DNA from: a virus
Length of the DNA: 23,106 nucleotides
Virus record (IMG/VR): IMGVR_UViG_3300006641_000192
Location: 1-23,106 of that record
Reading direction: 5' to 3' (one strand)
Every line of letters starts with the position of its first letter. Position 1 is the stretch's first letter. Shown here piece by piece: positions 12,669-18,459 of this stretch. The position numbers and the translations under genes are program-made. The notes below the pieces were generated by a model. It worked only from the letters and a program-made list of their open reading frames with translations, made no database searches and had not been told where the DNA came from.

Positions 12669-12697
12669 TTGACAGGTTCTACGCTATTTAGTAGAAT
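12669..12697 (+). promoter_or_regulatory. Promoter of the subtilase gene (leaderless) with inverted repeat
   Basis: The -35 is TTGACA (12669-12674), the spacer is 17 bp and the -10 is TAGAAT (12692-12697). ATG 12705 follows 7 nt after the -10. TTCTAC (12677-12682) and GTAGAA (12691-12696) form an inverted repeat across the spacer. The core TATTTAGTAG-R-ATAG is shared with the promoter at 13851-13879. Confidence 0.75.
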
Positions 12698-12704
12698 AGT
12701 CTAC

Positions 12705-13643
12705 ATGAATAAAAAAATCCTAACGGCTCTAATTGCCGTATTAATTGCTGTACCAACGAGTTCATTTGCAAATGTAAAGAACTCTACGCTGAAAAATAGC
12801 ACATCAAATGTGCCTACATTAGCTATCCTAGATACTGCGATAGACAACTCAATTCCTGACATTAAATCAAAATTAGTTTACGAGGTGTGTGTTTTAGAAT
12901 GGACAACATGCCCTAATGGAAGATCATTTATGGAAGGTCCAAATTCTGCTACATTGCCACTAAATGCCATTACCAAAAATGGTTTTGATCATGGCACACA
13001 GATGGCCTCTGCAGCAATTCAGACTAACCCAAATATGAATATTGTATTTGTACGTATTGTTGGTCAAAATATTAACTACGATAGACAAATTAACACAGAT
13101 GCATCAGTATGGATGGCCTTGGATTGGGTAATTCAAAATAGAGATAAGTTTAATATTCAAGCAGTTTCGATGTCACAAGGACACCATAATTTGTTATCTT
13201 CAACAGACTACTGCCCAAAAAGCACCTTAGTTGAAAATAAGATAAAGGTTCTTGTTGATTCTGGAGTACCAGTATTTTTTGCTTCAGGCAATACCTATGA
13301 CTATAAAAAGATTGACTGGCCTTCATGTATCCCTAACTCAATTTCAGTAGGCGCTGCTACAAGAAATGGCATAGAGGTATATAGTAACTATGATGCTAAC
13401 TTAATTGATTTTACTGCAAACTCACGAGCACAAGTATTTGTTCCAGGCGGGGCAAGAGTGAATGCTACTGGCACATCTATTTCAACTCAAGTAGCAGCAG
13501 CATCATGGCTAGCGGTTAAGTCTGCTAAACCAACATTATCATATACACAACTATATGATTTGATTAAAGCTAAGTCTAGACCAGTTAAAGGTAAGCAAGG
13601 AAACGGCATACTAATTGATCTTGCAGGAGCATTAAATGGCTAA
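12705..13643 (+). CDS. Secreted subtilisin-like serine protease (S8 family)
   Basis: This is a 312-residue protein. Residues 1-22 are a signal peptide (MNKKILTALIAVLIAVPTSSFA). The S8 catalytic residues are all present: Asp43 in LAILDTAID, His96 in GFDHGTQMAS and Ser258 in NATGTSISTQVAA. The oxyanion Asn196 is in VFFASGN. The catalytic domain starts almost at once, so there is no I9-type propeptide. Internal cysteine pairs (VCVLEWTTC; DYC ... SC) suggest disulfides. The start at 12705 replaces a longer TTG frame that would begin inside the -35 box. Export from the infected cell would let it cut surface or neighbouring proteins; the target is unknown. Confidence 0.92.
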   Translation: MNKKILTALIAVLIAVPTSSFANVKNSTLKNSTSNVPTLAILDTAIDNSIPDIKSKLVYEVCVLEWTTCPNGRSFMEGPNSATLPLNAITKNGFDHGTQMASAAIQTNPNMNIVFVRIVGQNINYDRQINTDASVWMALDWVIQNRDKFNIQAVSMSQGHHNLLSSTDYCPKSTLVENKIKVLVDSGVPVFFASGNTYDYKKIDWPSCIPNSISVGAATRNGIEVYSNYDANLIDFTANSRAQVFVPGGARVNATGTSISTQVAAASWLAVKSAKPTLSYTQLYDLIKAKSRPVKGKQGNGILIDLAGALNG

Positions 13644-13848
13644 TCAAGTAACTGTACTGGAAGCAATTATCGGAGACGTTGCAATTGCGTTATATCAGAA
13701 ATGGTATAACGCAATGCCAATCGAAGAAAGAAGCGAATTGGCAGAAGAAGCATTAAAAAAGAATGCACAAGAAAGCACATTATTTGTAATTCAAATGTTT
13801 ATGGATAAATTTAATGAGGCTGCCGAAGAATTAAAAAATCAAGACTAG
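13636..13848 (+). CDS. Small helical protein of unknown function
   Basis: This is a 70-residue, all-helical acidic protein (VTVLEAIIGDVAIALYQKWYNAM, then EERSELAEEALKKN and FVIQMFMDKFNEAAEELKNQ). It overlaps the subtilase gene by 8 nt and is therefore translationally coupled to it. Coupling suggests a cytoplasmic partner, but no chaperone or inhibitor motif is visible. Confidence 0.75.
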   Translation: MANQVTVLEAIIGDVAIALYQKWYNAMPIEERSELAEEALKKNAQESTLFVIQMFMDKFNEAAEELKNQD

Positions 13849-13850
13849 TA

Positions 13851-13879
13851 TTGACTAGCCTTATATTATTTAGTAGGAT
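13851..13879 (+). promoter_or_regulatory. Promoter of the 13886 gene (leaderless)
   Basis: The -35 is TTGACT (13851-13856), the spacer is 17 bp and the -10 is TAGGAT (13874-13879). ATG 13886 follows 6 nt later. The segment around the -10 (ATTTAGTAGGATAG) nearly repeats the subtilase promoter. Confidence 0.7.
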
Positions 13880-13885
13880 AGGACT

Positions 13886-14359
13886 ATGCAAACATTTCTA
13901 CCACACGCAAATTTTGATAAGACTGCAAAACACCTAGATCGTAAACGTCTTATCAAGCAAAGCGTTGAGAACCTACAGGTACTCAAGTCCTTGGCGGGTT
14001 ACTATGATGAATCAGGTGCTTGGATAAATCATCCAGCAGTTAAGATGTGGCGTGGACATGAAGACTGGCTATTTCTTTATAATGAATCTATTATTAAGGA
14101 AATTATTCTTCGTGGCTATAAAAATAGCACACACGCAAAGTTTGACGAGATTTATGAAGAGAATTTCATGGGTCTAGAGTCAGACAGACCTTGGTGGCTT
14201 GGAGATGAAAAGCTTCATTACTCACACAAGGGCAGGTTATTTGAGAAAGATCCTGAAAAATATTATTTCTATAGCGAATATTCTGACTATCGTGAGTTGG
14301 GCTATACTTGTTGCGATAAATGCCAATATTTTTGGCCTACTCATGTGGAGGCAATATGA
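13886..14359 (+). CDS. Pyrimidine-dimer DNA glycosylase-like protein (MSMEG_6728 type)
   Basis: This is a 157-residue protein. The N-terminus MQTFLPHANFDKTAKHLDRKR followed by LIKQSVENLQVLKSL matches the MQTFLP ... LD-x-x-RL-x-KQ-x-VE pattern of the actinobacterial family annotated as pyrimidine dimer DNA glycosylase. NHPAVKMWRGHEDWLFLYN and an ILRGYKN helix also match, and SHKGRLFEKDPEKYYF fits its C-terminal signature. The extension CCDKCQYFWPTH looks like a zinc knuckle. The enzyme would act on UV-damaged DNA, but similarity to T4 endonuclease V is remote, so activity is inference. Transcription starts at its own leaderless promoter. Confidence 0.75.
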   Translation: MQTFLPHANFDKTAKHLDRKRLIKQSVENLQVLKSLAGYYDESGAWINHPAVKMWRGHEDWLFLYNESIIKEIILRGYKNSTHAKFDEIYEENFMGLESDRPWWLGDEKLHYSHKGRLFEKDPEKYYFYSEYSDYRELGYTCCDKCQYFWPTHVEAI

Positions 14360-14658
14360 TAATCACAGACGATACATTTGGTCAGGCTATATCAGATAAT
14401 AGTCTTATCTTGGTAGATTTCTGGGCAGACTGGTGTGGTCCTTGTAAAAAGATGAATCCAATCTTAGAAGAACTCTCAAGTGAGACTGGACTGTTAATAG
14501 GAAAGTTAAATGTTGATGAAAATCCAGGAAAATCTCAGGAATACTCTGTACAATCAATACCGACTATGGTATTATTTAAGGATGGAAATCCAGTCCACAC
14601 AGTCGTAGGTGCAATGCCTAAGCACAGACTGTTAAAGGAACTAGCACAATGGATTTAA
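14356..14658 (+). CDS. Thioredoxin
   Basis: This is a 100-residue protein. The active site FWADWCGPCKKMNP has Cys27 and Cys30, the cis-Pro is in QSIPTMVLF (Pro69), and GAMPKHRLLKEL is the final helix. The fold is complete and standard in length. It reduces disulfides in the cytoplasm, for example in phage ribonucleotide reductase or capsid proteins. ATG 14356 is chosen because GGAGG lies 5 nt upstream and it overlaps the previous stop (ATGA). Confidence 0.95.
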   Translation: MIITDDTFGQAISDNSLILVDFWADWCGPCKKMNPILEELSSETGLLIGKLNVDENPGKSQEYSVQSIPTMVLFKDGNPVHTVVGAMPKHRLLKELAQWI

Positions 14659-14882
14659 CATTTGACGAATGGATTTCATACGGGCTTGAAAAAGGTTGGT
14701 GCGGACCTCCTGTATGTTACACACACGACGGACTACCAATGTCTGAACATGAAATGCAAGGATTTGATAATGGCGAAGATCCATGTATGCATGTTGTAAG
14801 AATGTACGAAGACATTGATATGAAAAATGAAATTGAGGATAATCACTCACCGTCACAATGGCGGAACTCGTACACAAACTAG
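14649..14882 (+). CDS. Small protein with WCGPPVCYTHDG motif, unknown function
   Basis: This is a 77-residue acidic protein that overlaps thioredoxin by 10 nt. The core GWCGPPVCYTHDGLPMSEHEM and GEDPCMHVVRMYED hold three cysteines and several histidines and could bind a metal. Similar short proteins with WC-GPPVCYTHDG ... DPC-x-H are, to my recollection, widespread in actinobacterial phages without known function. The WCGP coincidence with thioredoxin is superficial; the CxxC spacing is not kept. Confidence 0.8.
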   Translation: MDLTFDEWISYGLEKGWCGPPVCYTHDGLPMSEHEMQGFDNGEDPCMHVVRMYEDIDMKNEIEDNHSPSQWRNSYTN

Positions 14883-14930
14883 AATTCCATTTTCACAAGA
14901 ATATGGATAATATAAGGAGAAATAAATTAA

Positions 14931-16004
14931 ATGAAATCATTTAAGAAAATCGCCCTAGCCGTGGTTGCAGCCATGACTATGAGCACCCTTGTTGCAACAT
15001 CTGCAAGTGCTGCACCCATGGTCATTACTTCTGTAAAGAAGAATACAGGAACAATTGCTTCCCCGACATGGACAACACAAACAGCAGGTACAGCAGCGAC
15101 TGCACCAATTACAATTCCAGTTCCTACAGATAATTCTGTAGATTCTGTCGATGTAGTTGAATTTGTAGTAACAGTTGACACAGGAACAGCAGTTTCTGTT
15201 AGCGCAACTAACGCAACTGTAGTTCCTGCATTTGCAACATCTACAGCACCAGTAACATCATCTTCAGGATCATCTACATGGTCATTGAATGTTGGTACAG
15301 GTACAACAGCAACGTTTTATGTATATACTAAAACGACAGCAATTAGCTCTGTAGCAATTTCAAATCAGGGCACAACAGCAACATACTTCATTCAGGGTAC
15401 ATCTACACTGATTGATAAGATCGCTCTTTCTGGCGTTGATTCAGCACCAGCAGGAACATCAGTAACAGTAACAGCAACTGCACAAGACGTATTTGGAAAT
15501 AAAATTTCTGGAAAGACTCTAAATGCAATTGCTAATGGAGCAACACTTGATACCGTAACAGTAACAACTGGTGCAACATTGACTAATTTTGGCACAGCAG
15601 ACGTTAAGTTTGTTGCTCCAGCAACTGGTCCAGTTACAATCGTTTTCTATGCTGCATCAGCAGACATGGCAGCAGCAGTTACTGGATTTAGCACACCTTC
15701 TGCATCATCTGTAAAGGTAATTGCAGTTCGTGATTTGAGTGGTGAAGTTGCTGCTCTTACAGCACAACTTGCAGCAGCAAATACTGCTCTTGCAGCAGAA
15801 CGTGCAGGCCGTGCAGCAGATAAGACTGCAGCAGACAAGGCTCTTGCAGATGCTAAGGTTGCCTCTGATAAGGCCCTAGCAGATGCTGCAGCAGCAAAGG
15901 CTGCTTCAGATAAGTCTATTGCGGATCTAAAGGCTGCCTTCAATAAGTTGGCTCGTCAGTGGAATGCAAAGAATCCAAAAGCTAAGGTTACTCTAGTAAA
16001 GTAA
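14931..16004 (+). CDS. Secreted Ala/Thr-rich surface protein with C-terminal coiled coil
   Basis: This is a 357-residue protein. Residues 1-28 are a clear signal peptide (MKSFKKIALAVVAAMTMSTL, then VATSASAA). Residues about 30-265 are Thr/Ser/Val-rich beta sequence, including an Ig-like strand pattern near VDSAPAGTSVTVTATAQDVFG (about 168-188). Residues 270-335 are a heptad coiled coil built of A-x2-A/D-K repeats, and the tail KLARQWNAKNPKAKVTLVK is basic. AAGGAG lies 12 nt before the ATG. It looks like a bacterial S-layer or wall-associated protein rather than a virion part. It may be a copied host surface protein or an exclusion factor; both are inference. Confidence 0.85.
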   Translation: MKSFKKIALAVVAAMTMSTLVATSASAAPMVITSVKKNTGTIASPTWTTQTAGTAATAPITIPVPTDNSVDSVDVVEFVVTVDTGTAVSVSATNATVVPAFATSTAPVTSSSGSSTWSLNVGTGTTATFYVYTKTTAISSVAISNQGTTATYFIQGTSTLIDKIALSGVDSAPAGTSVTVTATAQDVFGNKISGKTLNAIANGATLDTVTVTTGATLTNFGTADVKFVAPATGPVTIVFYAASADMAAAVTGFSTPSASSVKVIAVRDLSGEVAALTAQLAAANTALAAERAGRAADKTAADKALADAKVASDKALADAAAAKAASDKSIADLKAAFNKLARQWNAKNPKAKVTLVK

Positions 16005-16013
16005 TCTAAATTT

Positions 16014-16055
16014 AATAAGGGGGCAGGGCTCAAGGGTCTTGCCTCCTTATTTTAT
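16014..16055 (+). terminator. Strong intrinsic terminator after the surface protein gene
   Basis: AATAAGG ... CCTTATT closes a long stem that also pairs GGCA with TGCC and contains G-U wobbles, with a loop around GGCTCAAGG. TTATTTTAT follows directly. It lies 10 nt after the stop codon. Its descending arm also contains the -35 of the next gene. Confidence 0.85.
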
Positions 16056-16067
16056 AAATGATAGAAT
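16039..16067 (+). promoter_or_regulatory. Promoter embedded in the terminator
   Basis: The -35 is TTGCCT (16039-16044), on the terminator's descending arm. The spacer is 17 bp and the -10 is TAGAAT (16062-16067). GTG 16074 follows 6 nt later, giving a leaderless GTG-started message. Confidence 0.5.
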
Positions 16068-16073
16068 AAGATT

Positions 16074-16202
16074 GTGGAAGAATACTTACAAGAAAAAGTC
16101 AGAAAAGACATAATAAGAGAAATAGGTAATCTTGAACTCCCAAAAGAATGGGAGCCACAAATGGTGATCGATTATATAATCAGAAAGATAGACAAAAAAT
16201 AA
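16074..16202 (+). CDS. Very short helical protein, GTG start
   Basis: This is a 42-residue ORF (EEYLQEKVRKDIIREIGNLE, then LPKEWEPQMVIDYIIRKIDKK), amphipathic and charged. Support comes from the -10 element exactly 6 nt before GTG and a TAATG overlap with the next gene. Function unknown. Confidence 0.6.
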   Translation: MEEYLQEKVRKDIIREIGNLELPKEWEPQMVIDYIIRKIDKK

Positions 16203-16405
16203 TGTTTGATAAATTAAAGAAATGGCTTTTTCCAGAAGAGTTCAAGTACACAACTCTTGTTTTAGAAGAGCCTGAAAGAAAGGTGACAGTTGTGAAGAAA
16301 ACAACCAAGAAGGCAGCACCTAAGAAGAAGGCTCCTGCAAAGAAGTCTCCAGCTAAGAAGACTGCTCCAAAAAAGACCGTCAAAAAGTCTACAAAGAAGA
16401 AGTAA
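16202..16405 (+). CDS. Lysine-rich protein with a histone H1-like tail
   Basis: This is a 67-residue protein. The N-terminal 30 residues (MFDKLKKWLFPEEFKYTTLV and onward) are amphipathic. The C-terminal half is a run of K, A, P, S and T with KKAAPKKKAPAKKSPAKK-type repeats, as in histone H1 and bacterial Hc1-like tails. It probably binds DNA or RNA without sequence specificity. ATG 16202 overlaps the previous stop; the longer frame from 16148 lies inside the preceding gene. A role in DNA condensation is inference. Confidence 0.75.
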   Translation: MFDKLKKWLFPEEFKYTTLVLEEPERKVTVVKKTTKKAAPKKKAPAKKSPAKKTAPKKTVKKSTKKK

Positions 16406-16527
16406 TGTCGCAAGACGAAAAATGCGAGGTGAAGGGTTGTGGCAATGCTGCAACCCGCATCACCAGCACAGAAACTAGATATATTATGGTCTGCGACCAT
16501 TGCTGGGAAGAGAAGTATAGAAATTAG
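16405..16527 (+). CDS. Short zinc-finger protein
   Basis: This is a 40-residue ORF. CEVKGCGNAATRI and YIMVCDHCWEEKY give C-x4-C ... C-x2-C, a compact zinc ribbon common in phages. It starts in a TAATG overlap with the lysine-rich gene. Function unknown; it may bind nucleic acid or a protein partner. Confidence 0.75.
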   Translation: MSQDEKCEVKGCGNAATRITSTETRYIMVCDHCWEEKYRN

Positions 16528-16533
16528 AAATGC

Positions 16534-16568
16534 TATAATGGGAATATGGATGGATTTCTAGACCCATC
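16534..16568 (+). promoter_or_regulatory. -10 element and hairpin before the 16594 gene
   Basis: TATAAT (16534-16539) has no good -35. GATGG (16549-16553) and CCATC (16564-16568) can pair in an RNA starting near 16546, again placing a hairpin close to the 5' end. AGGAG before the ATG at 16594 is the ribosome-binding site. Confidence 0.5.
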
Positions 16569-16593
16569 TAAATTGACCCTATAGGAGAAAAAA

Positions 16594-16746
16594 ATGGCAG
16601 AAGGAATTAACTTGGACGGATTTACTGGTCCTAAAGTAAACGATGCACCTGTTTGGAACGGCGAGCAATACGCAGCAGATCCTGCAGCAGCATTCCCAGC
16701 AGAGGACAAGTCAACACAAGGTCCAGCAGGAACAACAAAGAAGTAA
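16594..16746 (+). CDS. Short Ala/Gly/Pro-rich protein of unknown function
   Basis: This is a 50-residue ORF behind a promoter and a strong AGGAG. The sequence (EGINLDGFTGPKVNDAPVWN, then GEQYAADPAAAFPAEDKS and a TQGPAGTTKK tail) looks unstructured. It ends 2 nt before the next ATG. Not recognised. Confidence 0.7.
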   Translation: MAEGINLDGFTGPKVNDAPVWNGEQYAADPAAAFPAEDKSTQGPAGTTKK

Positions 16747-16748
16747 TC

Positions 16749-16904
16749 ATGTGCGTAGAATGCGGATGCGAAAACATAGGTAGCGAATCTGGAATGGCAA
16801 AAATTCCAGGAGGCATGCTTGACGTCACACGAGATGGAGAAGCAGGTTTGACACTAAACATGACTGCTACTCAAGAAGAGAGAACGAGATTTATTAATGA
16901 ATAA
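16749..16904 (+). CDS. Short protein with CVECGCEN knuckle
   Basis: This is a 51-residue protein. MCVECGCENIGSESGMAKIPGGM then DVTRDGEAGLTLNMT. The CxxCxC start resembles zinc-binding or Fe-S leader peptides found in phages and in DUF-type small proteins. ATG 16749 is used because it follows the previous stop by 2 nt; the longer in-frame start lies inside the 16594 gene. It overlaps the next gene by 8 nt. Confidence 0.7.
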   Translation: MCVECGCENIGSESGMAKIPGGMLDVTRDGEAGLTLNMTATQEERTRFINE

Positions 16905-17106
16905 TGGTACAGGAATGGATACTCCTCCAAATACACAGCCATCAGGAGCTGTAACTTCGCAAGAAGCAACTAGGAAAAATCCAAGCCAAGGCAAATTTAA
17001 ATCTGGTATCTCAAAGCCTGCAGTAAAAATAGATCGTAATAAACACGGTATACGTAGAGAAACTTCATTAGTTCCAAAGCGTACTGGTAGGCAAAAGAAA
17101 GTTTAA
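16897..17106 (+). CDS. Small basic disordered protein
   Basis: This is a 69-residue protein with a Pro/Gln/Ser/Lys-rich composition (PPNTQPSGAVTSQEATRKNP, then a basic end IRRETSLVPKRTGRQKKV). No fold is visible. It overlaps the previous gene by 8 nt. It may bind nucleic acid through its basic tail; unproven. Confidence 0.65.
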   Translation: MNNGTGMDTPPNTQPSGAVTSQEATRKNPSQGKFKSGISKPAVKIDRNKHGIRRETSLVPKRTGRQKKV

Positions 17107-17116
17107 TTAAGGAGAA

Positions 17117-17136
17117 CCCCCGCTGAAAGGCGGGGG
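17117..17136 (+). terminator. GC-rich hairpin with GAAA loop: terminator or translation-shaping stem
   Basis: CCCCCGCT (17117-17124), GAAA and GGCGGGGG (17129-17136) form a very stable stem (one T-G wobble). Only ATTTCT follows, a poor U-tract, so termination would be weak. The hairpin lies between AAGGAG (17109-17114) and ATG 17143. Folded, it brings the two to a spacing of about 8 nt. Confidence 0.6.
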
Positions 17137-17142
17137 ATTTCT

Positions 17143-17214
17143 ATGTGTAAGCAGTGCGGAGATTGTACAAAACAACACGAATATAATATAGATGAGGCTA
17201 TTGACAAAGTCTAA
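17143..17214 (+). CDS. Possible 23-residue Cys-rich peptide
   Basis: The short frame reads MCKQCGDCTKQHEYNIDEAI and DKV. Its C-x2-C-x2-C start resembles the other cysteine-knuckle peptides nearby. The only Shine-Dalgarno sequence is 28 nt upstream, beyond a stable hairpin. The stop overlaps the next promoter's spacer. It could be a chance ORF. Confidence 0.4.
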   Translation: MCKQCGDCTKQHEYNIDEAIDKV

Positions 17215-17230
17215 GACCTTGGTCTATAAT
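17201..17230 (+). promoter_or_regulatory. Promoter with spacer palindrome for the 17255 operon
   Basis: The -35 is TTGACA (17201-17206), the spacer is 18 bp and the -10 is TATAAT (17225-17230). AGACC-TT-GGTCT (17214-17225) fills the spacer and touches the -10, a good position for a repressor site. The leader carries AGAGGCGG before ATG 17255. Confidence 0.8.
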
Positions 17231-17254
17231 TAGTATCTAAAGAAAGAGGCGGAT

Positions 17255-17494
17255 ATGTGGGACTTGTTTTGGAACATTTTAATATTTATGAGCGGTATCG
17301 CTATTGGTAGGGCTCAAGGAGTAAATAAAGACATAGTTTCTCAAACAGCATATATGCAAGACTTAATAGATCAAGCATACGAAAAAAGAGATAGTATGAA
17401 ACAAATGTGGCTTGATGCACAAGAAAAATCAGAAAGCTGGGAGCGTAGATACTGGGCTCTTATAGAATCGGAAGAAGAACAAGTTGGATCTTGA
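17255..17494 (+). CDS. Small membrane-anchored helical protein
   Basis: This is a 79-residue protein. LFWNILIFMSGIAIGRA (about residues 4-20) is a short hydrophobic segment. A charged helical region with coiled-coil character follows (MQDLIDQAYEKRDSMKQMW, then LDAQEKSESWERRYWALIES). It is the first gene of an operon of tiny overlapping genes. Function unknown. Confidence 0.75.
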   Translation: MWDLFWNILIFMSGIAIGRAQGVNKDIVSQTAYMQDLIDQAYEKRDSMKQMWLDAQEKSESWERRYWALIESEEEQVGS

Positions 17495-17750
17495 AGCAGC
17501 AGAAACATCACATTTAAGAGACCCTAGAGACCAGATAAGTTATAGTAAAACTGTCTGGAAGTGTCCCTGCAATGGCTGTAAAAAGGCTGAGAAAAGAGAG
17601 CGGGAAAGAATTGCTTCTTTGATACAAGAACAGCATTTACTCTCAGCATCAGGAGAATTAAGACGGTACGGATTAAGAACGGCAGAATGTATGACCAGCA
17701 CTTGTGATTGCTATGCAATAATAGAAATGATCATGGAGGATAAAAAGTGA
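17484..17750 (+). CDS. Cys-rich small protein of unknown function
   Basis: This is an 88-residue protein, probably TTG-started, with an 11-nt overlap with the previous gene. WKCPCNGCKKAEKRERERIASLI and CMTSTCDCYAIIEMI contain six cysteines in two clusters, likely a zinc site around a basic helix. The start codon is uncertain, since no ATG is available upstream of the first Cys cluster. Family not recognised. Confidence 0.65.
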   Translation: MDLEAAETSHLRDPRDQISYSKTVWKCPCNGCKKAEKRERERIASLIQEQHLLSASGELRRYGLRTAECMTSTCDCYAIIEMIMEDKK

Positions 17751-17935
17751 TTAAGTATATGTTTAAATGTAAAACCTGCAATACATTGATGAGTATCGAG
17801 ACAGAACTGCCAGAAGAAAAGATTCATAAAGCCCCTCCTTGCCCTTGTGGTAAGTCTAGGATGCTTAGTTTAAGCTCATATGAATACGCATACGGAGCAA
17901 CAGAGTTACCAAGAAAGTACAATGGCTGGGAATGA
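17747..17935 (+). CDS. Small zinc ribbon protein
   Basis: This is a 62-residue protein. YMFKCKTCNTLMSIETELPE and PPCPCGKSRML provide C-x2-C and C-x-C pairs, a minimal zinc ribbon. The GTG start overlaps the previous stop (GTGA) and has GGAGG 7 nt upstream; ATG at 17759 is an alternative. SSYEYAYGATELP follows. Function unknown. Confidence 0.75.
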   Translation: MIKYMFKCKTCNTLMSIETELPEEKIHKAPPCPCGKSRMLSLSSYEYAYGATELPRKYNGWE

Positions 17936-18120
17936 AAATAGAAAACAATATAAAAGAAACAAAGTGCTATAGTTTTGATGTAAACATGGTTATTCAGATT
18001 TTGGCGGAAGATGAAAAGACTGCCATTGATCAACTAAACAAGCAGGGCGGGTATATCACAAAGCGTGATGTAATACTAAGGGATGTAGTAACTCTATTTA
18101 ATGGAGAAGATAATGAATAA
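17932..18120 (+). CDS. Small alpha/beta protein of unknown function
   Basis: This is a 62-residue protein that starts in an ATGA overlap. TKCYSFDVNMVIQILAEDEKTAIDQLNKQGGYI reads as beta, then helix with AEDEKTAIDQL. This resembles short phage proteins with the pattern V-x-A-ED-x-x-A. Ends by overlapping the next gene by 8 nt. Confidence 0.7.
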   Translation: MKIENNIKETKCYSFDVNMVIQILAEDEKTAIDQLNKQGGYITKRDVILRDVVTLFNGEDNE

Positions 18121-18250
18121 AAAGGTACTTGTCGCAGCAGGGCTAATTGCCTTCATGGCATTTACAGCAGTGGTTACATATAAGTCCCTAGAGAATCTTG
18201 ATCAACTAGATCTAAGTGACCCATTTGAAGTAGATATGGATGATGAATAA
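18113..18250 (+). CDS. Single-span membrane peptide
   Basis: This is a 45-residue ORF. MNKKVLVAAGLIAFMAFTAV followed by VTYKSLENLDQLDLSDPFEV and an acidic end. One transmembrane helix or uncleaved signal with an acidic outer tail. It overlaps both neighbours (8 nt and 1 nt), which supports it as a real gene. Function unknown. Confidence 0.7.
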   Translation: MNKKVLVAAGLIAFMAFTAVVTYKSLENLDQLDLSDPFEVDMDDE

Positions 18251-18459
18251 TGCAGATAGCGGAATGCACGGGCATGGACAAGGCGTTTAAGGCAGAACTA
18301 ATTCATGCAATGTGCCTTAAAGATATAGAAGAAAAGCTTCCAGGAATCGATATGGATAAGGCTAGATCCTTGGCTAAGATTAAGGCGGAATCTTTAATCT
18401 ACCAAAAAATTACTCACAATCAATTTGATGAGATTATAGATAAAATTAAGACTAATTAG
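18250..18459 (+). CDS. Small helical protein of unknown function
   Basis: This is a 69-residue, all-helical protein (CTGMDKAFKAELIHAMCLKDIEEKLPGIDMDKA, then a helix RSLAKIKAESLIYQKI and NQFDEIIDKIK). It starts in a TAATG overlap with the membrane peptide. Two cysteines. Not recognised. Confidence 0.7.
   Translation: MQIAECTGMDKAFKAELIHAMCLKDIEEKLPGIDMDKARSLAKIKAESLIYQKITHNQFDEIIDKIKTN

Noticed and set aside
12669-12704. Longer TTG start of the subtilase gene
   Set aside because: It begins in the -35 box and would put 12 residues before a perfect signal peptide. ATG 12705 lies 7 nt after the -10.
14199-14399. Alternate-frame ORF over the junction of the glycosylase-like and thioredoxin genes
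   Set aside because: It overlaps two genes with clear family motifs and carries none itself.
16180-16500. Antisense frame with many F, L and V residues
   Set aside because: It is the complement of the lysine-rich tail gene. The hydrophobic composition follows from AAG/AAA repeats and is not a membrane protein.
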